Origin: an uncultured Verrucomicrobiae bacterium
GTDB taxonomy: Bacteria > Verrucomicrobiota > Verrucomicrobiia > Limisphaerales > UBA1096
Assembly (NCBI GenBank): GCA_937770485.1
Contig: CALJHX010000008.1
Location: 1-64,000, forward strand
Length of the DNA stretch: 64,000 nt
Reading direction: 5' to 3'
Of this stretch, positions 47,822-57,461 are shown one piece after another; the first letter of the stretch is position 1; every line of letters begins with the position of its first letter. Position numbers and translations under genes: made by a program. The notes below the pieces were generated by a model. The model ran no database searches and was not told the DNA's origin. It saw only the letters and a list, made by a program, of their open reading frames with translations.

Positions 47822-48961
47822 ATGGATTTACCACATTTCCCCCCGTTCTGTCTCGCTCGCCTGCTGCGAAACACGTTCCGCCCGAGGCAGGGCGAGCGTG
47901 TTTGCATTCTCATCGACTTACCCGACCCCGACTTGGCCAAGGGCTGGGCGTTCCTCGACAACGAGGGATTTTCCATCCAGCGTCACGCGCACGACTCGTT
48001 TTACAATGTGCTGCACGGAGGCGTGATGGCCGAGCTTGGCCTGACTGGCGGCGAGTTTTTTGCCTACGAGGAAACCGGCGGCAGTAATCTCGACCTGCCG
48101 GACCGTGCAGTCGCGCCGGACGGAACCGAGCGGAGTCTCGAGCGGGACGTTTATCCAAACTACGACATCATCCTCTGCATCTCGACCCACTCCGCCACTG
48201 CGCCGCTGACTGCGTTAGCCAAGCGGCACGGTTTTCGCGGGGCGACGCTGCACGGTGTGAATGACATCATTCTCCGCAGCGGCCTCGCCGTGGACTACAA
48301 CGAGGTCAGTCTCGTCACCGAGAGGCTTCGCCTTGCGCTGACTCGCGCTGACTGGTTCGAAATTGATTTCAAGCTTGGCGACGACACGCACACCCTCCGG
48401 CTTGAGTGTAGTCAGGGGGAGGCGCAGAAAAGTCATGGCATCTGTCTTGCCGACGAGCCGGACGTCGCCAACCTCCCCGCAGGTGAGGTGTACTTCGTGC
48501 CTACCGGCGGCAACGGCGCGTTCCCGATGCAGTACGCCGACGGCACGCTTGGCCTGCAGCAGGTCACCGGCGGCAGCATCACCCGGGTCACGCTGATCCG
48601 CGGCGACCAAGCGGTCATTGACGCGCACAACGCCAAGCTGGCCGACGACCCGGTCACCGGCGAACTCGGTGAGTTGGGCTTCGGCACGCAGGTGCTGCCG
48701 GTGTCCGGTCGCGACATTCAGGACGAGAAAATCCTCGGCACGATGCACGTCGCCACCGGCCGCAGCGACCACCTCGGCGGCGACTTGACGCCGGATAAGT
48801 TTGCCAAGGCCCAAAACGCCACGCACGACGACATCCTTTTTTCACCGAGCAAAACCCCTGACATCACAGTCTCCGAAGTCCGCATGCAGCGCGACGGCGG
48901 GTCGATCGTCGTGTTAGAGAATTACAAACCGGCCGAGCACCTCTTACGGGCGATCGGTTGA
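47822..48961 (+). CDS. Probable M29-type metallo-aminopeptidase
   Basis: The 379-residue product resembles leucyl aminopeptidases of the AmpS/AmpT (M29) family: GEVYFVPTGG (first metal-site Glu region), a GELGFGTQ segment, and EKILGTMHVATGRSDHLGGD, similar to the LGxxHxAxGxS signature with metal-binding histidines, followed by DDILFS. These enzymes remove N-terminal residues using two divalent metals. The overall match is partial, so a related hydrolase is possible. The frame opens at 47753 with a TTG, but ATG 47822 is preferred. The 150-base upstream gap is AT-rich with no clear promoter. Confidence 0.6.
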   Translation: MDLPHFPPFCLARLLRNTFRPRQGERVCILIDLPDPDLAKGWAFLDNEGFSIQRHAHDSFYNVLHGGVMAELGLTGGEFFAYEETGGSNLDLPDRAVAPDGTERSLERDVYPNYDIILCISTHSATAPLTALAKRHGFRGATLHGVNDIILRSGLAVDYNEVSLVTERLRLALTRADWFEIDFKLGDDTHTLRLECSQGEAQKSHGICLADEPDVANLPAGEVYFVPTGGNGAFPMQYADGTLGLQQVTGGSITRVTLIRGDQAVIDAHNAKLADDPVTGELGELGFGTQVLPVSGRDIQDEKILGTMHVATGRSDHLGGDLTPDKFAKAQNATHDDILFSPSKTPDITVSEVRMQRDGGSIVVLENYKPAEHLLRAIG

Positions 48962-49009
48962 GATGAGTTTACTTTCCCCGAAAGCCGCGTAACCTCAGCC
49001 CCACACGTC

Positions 49010-49798
49010 ATGCGCCTACTCACTTGCATCCTCACACTTGCCGGCTTCGCCGCCGGGGAGCTCTCCGCCGCGGACAAAAAACCGCTGCGTGCCCTGCTGA
49101 TCACCGGCGGTTGCTGCCATGATTACGCCACGCAAAAGGATCTGCTCAAGCAGGGGCTTGAGGTGCGGATAAATGTCGTTGTCGATCACGTGCACTCGCC
49201 GGACAAAAGCACCAACCCGCCGTTAGCCATCTACGGCAACGCCGACTATGCCAAGGGATATGATGTCGTCATTCACGACGAATGCGCCGCCGCGCAGACC
49301 GATCCCAAGATCATTGCCGGCGTACTGGCACCGCACCGCAACGGCATCCCCGCAGTAAACCTCCATTGCGCGATGCACTCGTACCGCTTTGGTGACTTTC
49401 GCAAGCCGGTGAAGCCCGGAGCCGCCAACGCGAAGTGGTACGAATTCATTGGTCTGCAGTCCACCGGCCACGGCCCGAAAAAGCCGATCGCGATCGCGTT
49501 TGAGCACAACGTGCCGTTCATTACCAAGGGAATCAAAGACTGGACGACCGGAAACGAGGAACTCTACAACAACGTACAGGTGCTCCCCACCTCCAAGGTC
49601 GTTGCGCGCGGCACACAGGGCAAAAGCAAGGCTGTCGTTGCGTGGACAAATGACTACAGAGGCACCCGTGTGTTCAGCACTTCCATCGGCCACAACAACT
49701 TTACCGTCGCCGACTCTCGCTACCTCGACTTCGTCGCGCGCGGACTTCTTTGGGCCGTCAAGCGTGAGGATGCGCCGATCAAAAAGGCGGACAAATAA
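49010..49798 (+). CDS. Exported ThuA-like domain protein
   Basis: A 262-residue protein with a signal peptide (LLTCILTLAGFAAGELSA) and a ThuA fold of the glutamine-amidotransferase-like superfamily: LRALLITGGCCHDY, YDVVIHDECAA, GIPAVNLHCAMHSYR, VVAWTNDYRGTRVFSTSIGH. ThuA-like proteins are linked to sugar or glycoside use, but their reaction is poorly known; exported versions are abundant in Planctomycetota and Verrucomicrobiota. It precedes the methyltransferase gene by four bases, so co-transcription is likely. Confidence 0.85.
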   Translation: MRLLTCILTLAGFAAGELSAADKKPLRALLITGGCCHDYATQKDLLKQGLEVRINVVVDHVHSPDKSTNPPLAIYGNADYAKGYDVVIHDECAAAQTDPKIIAGVLAPHRNGIPAVNLHCAMHSYRFGDFRKPVKPGAANAKWYEFIGLQSTGHGPKKPIAIAFEHNVPFITKGIKDWTTGNEELYNNVQVLPTSKVVARGTQGKSKAVVAWTNDYRGTRVFSTSIGHNNFTVADSRYLDFVARGLLWAVKREDAPIKKADK

Positions 49799-49802
49799 CG
49801 CG

Positions 49803-50564
49803 ATGGCTGAGGGTTTTTACGAGACCGCAAAGGCGCTTTCCGAGTACCTGCTCTTTCACTATGGCAGACCGGAGGAGGTGTTGCCATGGGACTTCGGGCC
49901 AAGCGATGCGCTCGATTACCCCGCCCGCTGCGTCAGCGAATGCGTTGCCGCCGATCGGTTGCCACCCAACGCCCGCGCACTCGACCTCGGCTGCGCCGTC
50001 GGCCGCTCGACGTTTGAACTCGCCCGGCACTGCACCGAGGCCATCGGCATCGACTTGTCCGAAGGCTTCATCGCCGCCGCCGGGCGGCTCCAGCACGACG
50101 GTCAAGTTCCCTATTCATTTGTTGTCGAGGGCGAGATTGGCCAAGCGACCGTCGCTGAGGTGCCGGGAGGCATCGACCGAGCTCGCGTGAGTTTCGAGCA
50201 GGGTGACGCGACGTTCCTGCGCGATGGACTTGGCCAGTTTGACGTGGTGCTGATAGCCAATCTCATCGACCGCCTGCCATGCCCGACCAAGTGCCTCAAG
50301 CAACTCCCCGACTTTGTCGCTGCAGGTGGCCAGTTGATTATCGCTTCACCCTGCACTTGGCTCGAGGATTACACGCCAAAGACCGAGTGGCTCGGCGGCT
50401 ACGATCGCGATAGCCAAAGGCAACAAACCCTCGACACTCTTCGCGATCTCCTCTCACCCGCCTTCACGCTGGACGGCGAGTGGAACCTCCCGTTCCTCAT
50501 CCGCGAGCACGCCCGCAAATACCAATGGAGCATCGCCCAAGCCACCCGTTGGCTTCGCCGATAA
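49803..50564 (+). CDS. Putative 4-mercaptohistidine N1-methyltransferase (OvoA C-terminal type)
   Basis: The 253-residue protein matches the stand-alone version of the OvoA methyltransferase domain (TIGR04345-type): YETAKALSEYLLFHYG at the start, the SAM-binding LDLGCAVGRSTFELAR (60-75), IGIDLSEGFI, and the diagnostic SPCTWLEDYTPKTEWLGG near residue 180. The reaction would methylate 5-thiohistidine at the imidazole to give ovothiol A. The sulfoxide synthase that makes the precursor is not in this window. ATG 49803 is chosen because it gives the family start; the frame is open upstream inside the ThuA gene. Confidence 0.82.
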   Translation: MAEGFYETAKALSEYLLFHYGRPEEVLPWDFGPSDALDYPARCVSECVAADRLPPNARALDLGCAVGRSTFELARHCTEAIGIDLSEGFIAAAGRLQHDGQVPYSFVVEGEIGQATVAEVPGGIDRARVSFEQGDATFLRDGLGQFDVVLIANLIDRLPCPTKCLKQLPDFVAAGGQLIIASPCTWLEDYTPKTEWLGGYDRDSQRQQTLDTLRDLLSPAFTLDGEWNLPFLIREHARKYQWSIAQATRWLRR

Positions 50565-50636
50565 ACCTGCTCCAAATGAGACCTTGCTCCGGTGGGGTGA
50601 TTAGGCAACGCTGCTGAGCCGATAATTCAGTTCACC

Positions 50637-51881
50637 ATGCACAAACTCGCTTCTTTATTTTTGTTCATCGGCTTGGCCAACGGCTTGGTTGCCGAAACCA
50701 AGTTTGCCCCATCCGATTGGCCGAACTGGCGCGGACTCACCTCCGACGGCCAAGCGCCGCTCGTCGAGGGACTGCCGACGAAGTGGAGTGAGACGAAAAA
50801 TGTCGTTTGGAAAACTCCGATCCCGGGCCGTGGCCACGGCACGCCGACGGTGGTGGGTAATCGCATTTATCTAGCCACGGCGGATGAGGAAGAAATGTTT
50901 CAGGCGGTGTTCTGCATCGACAAGGCCAATGGCAAGGTCGTCTGGCAAACGAAGGTGCACGAGGGGCAGTTCGCGATCGGGCTGAATGAGCATGCTTCGC
51001 ACGCGGGCACGGTGGTGGTGCACGACGGCGAGCGGTTGTACGTGAACTTCGTAATCGGCAACCAGGCGTTCGCCTCAGCGCTGGGGCTCGACGGCAAACT
51101 CCTTTGGCAAAAACCGATCGGTAAATACAAGGTGCATCAGGGCTACGGCAGTTCGCCGATGGTGTATCGTCACATCGTCGTTGTGAAGGCCGACACTAAA
51201 ATCGGTGGCGCAATCATTGGACTGGATAAAAAAACCGGTCGTGAAATCTGGCGGCGAGAACGTCCGAAAATCCCGAACTACACCACGCCGGTGGTCGTGG
51301 AGGCAGCGGGCCGGCTTCAGATGGTTTTTTGCGGTTGCGAGCTGATCACAAGCCTCGATCCGCTCACGGGTGAAAAACTGTGGGAAGTGCCCGGTTCCAC
51401 ACAGGAGTGCGTCTCTACGCTGGTCACTGATGGCACGCATATTTTCGTCAGCGGCGGTTGGCCGAAGAATCACACTGCGGCGATTGTAGCTGACGGCTCC
51501 GGCAAGGTGATCTGGCAAAATACCGCCCGCGTTTACGTGCCGTCGATGCTGATCCGAGACGGTTTTCTCTACGTGACGATGGACGCTGGTTTCGCCATTT
51601 GCTGGGATGCCAAAACCGGCCGGCCGCAGTGGAAAGAGCGGCTCGGTGGTAAATTTTTCACTTCTCCGGTGATGGCTGGAAATCGGATTTATGGAACGAA
51701 TCTCGATGGCAAGACGTTTGTCTTTGAAGCCAACCCTGACGAGTTCAAGCCCATCGCCACCAACCAGCTTGGCGACGAGGTGTACGCCTCGCCGGTCGTC
51801 AGTGGCAACCGTCTCTACCTCCGTGTAGCGTTCAAGGACGGCGAGCGCCGAGAATTCCTCTACGCCATCGGCGGCAAGTGA
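50637..51881 (+). CDS. Exported PQQ-type beta-propeller protein (paralogue 2)
   Basis: The 414 residues start with a signal peptide (LASLFLFIGLANGLVA), then DWPNWRGLTSDGQAP and blades marked KANGKVVWQTKV, LDGKLLWQKPIG, LDKKTGREIWRRER, LDPLTGEKLWEVPG, WDAKTGRPQWKERLGG. No catalytic motif is visible. It is the same type as 32583-33893 with similar length and order of blades. The signal peptide contains a TTGGCCAA copy read as GLANG. A strong terminator follows at 51950-51981. Confidence 0.85.
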   Translation: MHKLASLFLFIGLANGLVAETKFAPSDWPNWRGLTSDGQAPLVEGLPTKWSETKNVVWKTPIPGRGHGTPTVVGNRIYLATADEEEMFQAVFCIDKANGKVVWQTKVHEGQFAIGLNEHASHAGTVVVHDGERLYVNFVIGNQAFASALGLDGKLLWQKPIGKYKVHQGYGSSPMVYRHIVVVKADTKIGGAIIGLDKKTGREIWRRERPKIPNYTTPVVVEAAGRLQMVFCGCELITSLDPLTGEKLWEVPGSTQECVSTLVTDGTHIFVSGGWPKNHTAAIVADGSGKVIWQNTARVYVPSMLIRDGFLYVTMDAGFAICWDAKTGRPQWKERLGGKFFTSPVMAGNRIYGTNLDGKTFVFEANPDEFKPIATNQLGDEVYASPVVSGNRLYLRVAFKDGERREFLYAIGGK

Positions 51882-51949
51882 GCCTGCGTTTGCCCAAGCG
51901 CTTCCGGCCAGTCAATCCGCGCCGAATACTTTTGCTGAGTTTGGCAACA

Positions 51950-51981
51950 AAACAGGCCGGGCTTGGATGCCCGGCCTGTTT
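51950..51981. terminator. Bidirectional hairpin terminator
   Basis: A 13-bp perfect stem, AAACAGGCCGGGC / GCCCGGCCTGTTT, with a TTGGAT loop lies between the convergent stops at 51881 and 52012. Confidence 0.85.
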
Positions 51982-52011
51982 GAGTTTGTTAGCGTGTTCC
52001 CTGTCCAGTCC

Positions 52012-55000
52012 TTACGGGTGCGACAAGCGGTAAAAACGCGCCCCGGTCTCGGCGGGAGTCACTTTGATGACTAGCTTACCGTCCTCGACGGTGGCCTCCG
52101 CGCCGGCGTCCTGCCAGGGGCCGGTCACTTTTTCCGCGTACTGTGTCACCCAGCCGGTCTCGTCTGCAGACCAGCTCAGGGTGAGTGTGGCGTCTGCGCC
52201 TTGGCCAAGCGCCATGGCGATCGGCACAGCCGGTTCTTCCGGACCGGGCAGCTCGACCTCTGTGCCTTTGCCCTTGACCAAGCGCACGTCGTCGAGCAGC
52301 ACAGTGTTATCCCCGGCGGCAGTCTGTGCAAAGGCGATATCGGCCACGTCCGAGTCGGCAGTGAAGTTGTACACGAACACGTAGTACGGCTCGGCATCGC
52401 CCACCGGGTTGACCTCGTACTCAAGCGCGGTCTCGCCGTTCACGCTCACGTTGAGAGTGGGCCTGTTGCCGCTGCGAGCGTTGAAGGCGAAGGAGAGGTG
52501 GTACGCCTCGCCGTCCTCGAGTTCTTCGACAAACTGCGAGAGCGTGGCGTCTCCCTGCAGGAAAGCGACGCGGTCCTGCTCCGGGTTAATGCCGTTGTTG
52601 GCAAAAGGCCCCGGACCGGAAACGTTGACGCCGTAGTTGCCGGTCGATGTCCAGCCACTGATGGGTGCGGGCTGGATGTAGCCGGGGAAGCCCGGCGTGC
52701 CGCTGGCCTCGAAGCCGGGGTTGATCATGGCCACATCGGCCGCGCTGCGCTTGACCAATGTCACTCCATCCATCAACAACGTGGCATCCCCGGCGGCGAT
52801 GGCTTCAAAAACCAACTCACCCGAGGATGACTCCGGAGTAAACTCGATGTGGTGATAATAGTACGGCTCGTCACCACCGACTGCAGTAGATCTCCGAAAT
52901 GTAATCGAGTTCCTCCTCCGCAAACTGGATGGACAGGTCCATGGTTCCACCGCAGCAGTTCCGGACGTTGTAATGAAACTGCAACCAGTATTGCTGGCCT
53001 GCCTCGAGACCGCCGACAAGCTGCTTGAGCTTCCTTGAGCCTTGCGTGAAGGCAATCTGCACGCGATCGGGGATGACTCCGTTGTCCTGAAACGGCCCGC
53101 TGGCGTTGTTGACACCAGAGCCGCCCTCCCATCCACCGACTGCGCCATAATGAGGCCAAGCAGCAGACGGGGGATGATCCTCGAAACTGGGATTCTGGAT
53201 CAGCGAACCACTCACGGCCACCTCCACTCCGGCCGGGTTGAAGCAGACGCCGTATTGGTTCGAAAAAACCAACGTGGCACTGCCACGATCCACGGCCTCG
53301 ACTTCGAACGACTGGGTCAACTCACCGTCGTCACTGGCGAATTTCAGTTCCAGCTTGCCATTGGAGCCGCCGGTGATCTTGACAACTGACGGGTCGGAAC
53401 TGGTCACGGTGAGGACGGCGTCCTCATCGGCGATCAACTCCTCGGGGATCGTCAGCGCGACGGCGGTGCCAGTCTGCCCAACAGTCAGTTTCAACTCACC
53501 AACGGATGAAGTGATACAGGGCAGCGTGGAGGAGGCGCCGGTCACCGTGACGTTGTCGAAGATAACCGTGTTGTCACCCTCAGCCGCCTGGGCGAACGAC
53601 AGGTTCACAGCGGAGGCGGTCGCGGTGAATTGGACGGTCTTGACGTGGAACGCATTAGCACCACCGACAGCCTCGATGGACTCTTCAAGAAGCACCTCGT
53701 CGTCGGCCTTGACGACGAGCGTCGGCGTATTACCGCCGCGGGCGTTGCAGGCGAAACGCACTTCATATTTTTCGCCCGGTACCAGGCCGGAGATGATTTG
53801 GCTCAGCGAACCGGCTCCCTGCAAAAAAGCGACCAAATCCTGGTCTTCCGCCTTGCCGTTGTTGGCGAACGGGCCGGGCCCGTTGAAGTTGACACCATAG
53901 TTCCCGGTGCCCGCCCAGCCGGCGATCGGCTTGGGCTGGATGTAGCCGGGCCAAGGCGGCGTACCGCTGGACTCGAAGCTGGGGTTCATCACGATGACAT
54001 TACCCTCGTCGCGCTGCACGACCGAAACGGCATCCAGAATCAGCGTGGCATCTCCGGCGGTTTCCGCGCGAAAAACCAACTCTGCAGTCTCGGTCTCGGG
54101 GGTGAACACAACAGTCTTACTGTGGTAAGCGTTTGCCCCACCGACCGCTTTGAACTCCTCGTGCCGGGCCAATTCCTCACCATCCAGTTCCACGATCAGG
54201 CTGATGGTGGAATCGCCGCAGCAGTTGCGGCGGTTGTAGTAGAATTGCAGCCAATACTGTTTTTCAGGATTCAGGCCGGTGAGCATCTGGGAGACCGTAC
54301 GCGAGCCTTGGCTGAACGCCACTTGGTTACGGTCCGGTGTGCCGCCATTGTCATTGAACGGTCCGCCGATGTTGACACCACTGCCGCCAGCCCAGCCGCC
54401 AATCGGGCCGTAGTGCGGCCAAGCAGCAGCGGGCGGGTGCGCCTCAAAACTCGGATTCACCACGAAAGCCGAGCGCTTGGTCAGAAAGACCGGGTCGCCA
54501 ATACAGACACCCGAGTCAACCGACAAGCTGAACGCCGCTTGACCACTGCCAAGCACCGCCACGTCCACCGTCTTGGTGTTTGGCCCTCCCTTGGCAAAAG
54601 TAAGCGTGATCGCGCCGTCGGCGTTGTCATCGGGGATGGCTACGCTTGGGTCGCTGCTGGTCAGCGTGACGACGGCGTCTCCGTTCTCAATCAGGCCAAC
54701 CGGCACCTTGACAGTGATTTGCGTGGCGTCGTCGCCGGGACCAAGGTCGGCGTTGACCACCGTGGCCGAGACACAGGCGTGAGCGACCACCTCGAAGTCG
54801 TCGAACGTGTGTTCGAGGTCAGTGCCGTAGCCAAGCAGCGAGATGTTGTTCGCGTGGAAACCACCCTGCTTGGTGTACTCCATTGACGAGCCGGTGAGTG
54901 GCGATTCCTCCCCGTTGATCCACATGCGGACCGTAGCTGGCGCGCCTGCAAAATTGATCGAGCTGGATGTGATCCGCACGTCCAGTTCACCCTCGGGCAG

Positions 55001-56557
55001 GGTGCCGATCTCCGGGCTTCCGTATATGCCCACCGTCCCGTCGAAGACCTGCACCCGCCCGTCGTTTCGGAACAGGATGCCGAAGCCGTCGGAGGCATTG
55101 ACAAACTTGTTCTTCTCCGTCGCGCCAAACACAACAGCGGCCCAGTCCGGCGAGTCGTAAAAATCGTTGTTCGATCCAGGATGCACTTTGAACGAAATTT
55201 CAAATTCAGGCCCATCGATGAAATTGTAATCGGGCGACACGTTTTGTCCCACGATGTAAAGTTTGCCCTCTGCCCAATCTGGATTCACTACTGTGAACTC
55301 ATCGGCAGCACCACCCGCGGCCGATGCTTCCGATTCAACATAATCAAGAACTCCGGCCGTGCCGGTTTGGCGACCGCCGTCGTTCTCAAAATTCACATCC
55401 CAGTCCTCGGTAGAAGTCTCATATGTGTCGGAAAATACGACCTCCTCTACACCGAAACCGCTGGCCGCCATCACCGTGATGCTCCTGGCCAGAAACCCGG
55501 CCTGCTCACTCGAGAGTTGCACCCTGCCCACTCCGCCGCCGACCACGTTGATCTTGAACGTGCCATCGGCCTGATTGGCATCGGCGAAAGACAACACCAA
55601 CTTGCCGTCGTCTCCCGCTCCCTCGATCCCGACTATTTCCGGAGTCAGGCTTTGCGCGGTGACCTCAACCACACCGGCCTCAATAAGCGACTTGGGCACC
55701 GAGACCGTAACGTCGTCCGTTATTTCACCGGCAATGGCGTTAATCTGGGTTGGCGACACGCCAATGGCAGGCGCTGCTGAGACTTTCAAGTTATCAAACG
55801 TATGCTGCCATGTGTTGCCGCCGAACGCACCGCCCAGCAGCGTGATGAAGTTGGCCCTGAACCCGGCGGCCTTGACATACTCCGTGGCACCGCCCTCTGT
55901 GATGACGGCGGCCTCTCCGTTGATGAACACGCGAATGGTGGCCGGCGATGCGCCGTCGAAGCTGTCCACCTCTACCTCGATGCGAACCTCGAGGTCATCC
56001 TTCGGGATGCCGTCGGCGAACCCGCCGTTGCCCCCGTAGATGCTTGCGCCGCCGTCAAAAACCTGGATATCGCCGTTGTTGCGGAACAGGATGCCGAAGC
56101 CGTCGGCACTGATGACCCACGAGTTTTTCGATGTGGCCCCAAATACGACTGCGGCCCAGTCGCCAGAGGCGTTGTCCTCGTCATCGAGCCCGGCGTCCAC
56201 CTCGAACTCGATGGTGAACGGACTGCCGAAGGCGAAGTTGTGATCCGGGGAAACCGAAATCCAATCGCTGCCCGGCTCCGGGAACAGGCTCAACTTGCCG
56301 GGAGCCCACTCCGAGTTGAGAACGGTCAGATCCTCCGACGAGTCGGAATAAGTGGTCGCGCCCAGCACACCGCTCTGCCTTTCATCGTTCTCGAAGCCAA
56401 GATCGGTGGTTTCCGTCTCCGAGACCTCAAAGGTGTCCTGAAAGATGAGCACCTGTTCCTGCGCGAACGCTGTGCCGCCAAGGAGCGACCACAACGCCAC
56501 GCCCGCAATGATGAGCGCGAGGCTCATTGTGTTGGTTCGTGTGTTTGTTTGTTTCAT
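52012..56557 (-). CDS. Giant modular secreted protein (LamG-like, Ig-like and galactose-binding-like repeats), apparent frameshift
   Basis: Two frames make one ~1,515-residue protein. After a signal peptide come two copies of a LamG-like module (DWAAVVFGATSKN, DGFGILFRNNGDIQVFDG and their repeats), each followed by a Big-like domain. Then jelly-roll-like modules of two kinds alternate: type A (NPSFEAHPPAAAWPHYGPI, NCCGD) and type B (SGTPPWPGYIQPKPIAGW, GNYGVNFNGPGPFANNG), in order A-B-Ig-A-B. The frame breaks near 52890: EEELDYISE runs into a stop, while the +1 frame continues with TAVGGDEPYYYH exactly where the repeats predict. It ends with the tail ARFYRLSHP. Likely glycan-binding matrix or adhesion protein. 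Confidence 0.8.
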
Positions 56558-56637
56558 TTTGTTCTGGAGTGGTTCTGTTTATGAGTAGCCAAATTCGCTG
56601 AGGGAGATTAAATCATTCACGATAACAAGTTGAGTGA

Positions 56638-57390
56638 TCATCTGCGGCGGTTTTTTTTCTTAAAGTCCATAATGATGTCGTCGATGTTGTCCTTCTTTCT
56701 CGACTCCACGTGCGAGTCCATGAAGACGATGTTGGCGGCACCAGCGGGGTGTTCCATGTTGTGCTTGTAGCCGACATGATAACGGCCACTGCTGTTTTTG
56801 GTCAGGTAGGTCACGGCAGGATGGTTCAACTCGTAGGAGATGTCGGAGATCAAAAACGTGGCGGACGGCTCACGCACGGAGGTGAGCTTCGCGGTCTCGG
56901 GATGCGGCGGCTGGCCGGGCGGGGTCGGGTATCTGGGATTATTGGGAAAACCCAGGTTGTTGTACTGGTTCATCCCGTAACTGATCTTCCACGGGTTCCC
57001 TCCGGTGCGCCGCTCCTTGATGCGTGTCGGGCAGCGGTACACGTTTTTGGCAAAGTCGCTGTCTTCGGTTTTCCCCCCGGCCTTGAACTTGTTACGGAGC
57101 ACGTACGACACCAGCAGGTTCTGGAAATTGTTGATGTTCGCGTCGTGCCGGATGGCCCAGGCGAACGGGAGCTTGTCGTCATTGTCCATGACATATAGTG
57201 CAGTGGCCAAGCCCATCTGCTTGAGGTTGTTTTTGCACTGCGTGGAGACAGCCTGCGACTTGGCCTTGGCCAGGGCCGGCAGCAGCAGTGCAGCTAGAAT
57301 GGCAATGATGGCGATGACCACCAGCAGCTCAATAAGGGTGAATCCCCGAGGTCTGTTTCCTCCGGGCTTTAGTGAGTCCGAGTCATTCAT
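56638..57390 (-). CDS. Pseudopilin-like protein (prepilin N-terminal methylation domain)
   Basis: The 250-residue product has the leader [18 protein letters not shown] at 14-31, then a globular part with [12 protein letters not shown], a Cys in [16 protein letters not shown] and a final [11 protein letters not shown] in place of the usual DGH motif, with a basic end KKKNRRR. It belongs to the same broad family as the three pseudopilins at 11.5-13.8 kb but is not a close duplicate. It lies downstream of the SLC13 transporter and upstream of the giant secreted protein on the same strand. Confidence 0.87.
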   Translation of the reverse strand: MNDSDSLKPGGNRPRGFTLIELLVVIAIIAILAALLLPALAKAKSQAVSTQCKNNLKQMGLATALYVMDNDDKLPFAWAIRHDANINNFQNLLVSYVLRNKFKAGGKTEDSDFAKNVYRCPTRIKERRTGGNPWKISYGMNQYNNLGFPNNPRYPTPPGQPPHPETAKLTSVREPSATFLISDISYELNHPAVTYLTKNSSGRYHVGYKHNMEHPAGAANIVFMDSHVESRKKDNIDDIIMDFKKKNRRR

Positions 57391-57461
57391 TTGTAATTAC
57401 GGGAAGTTACACTAACTGGTTGAAAATGTCACTAAAAAATCAATCCAGTGGCATCTTGTTT

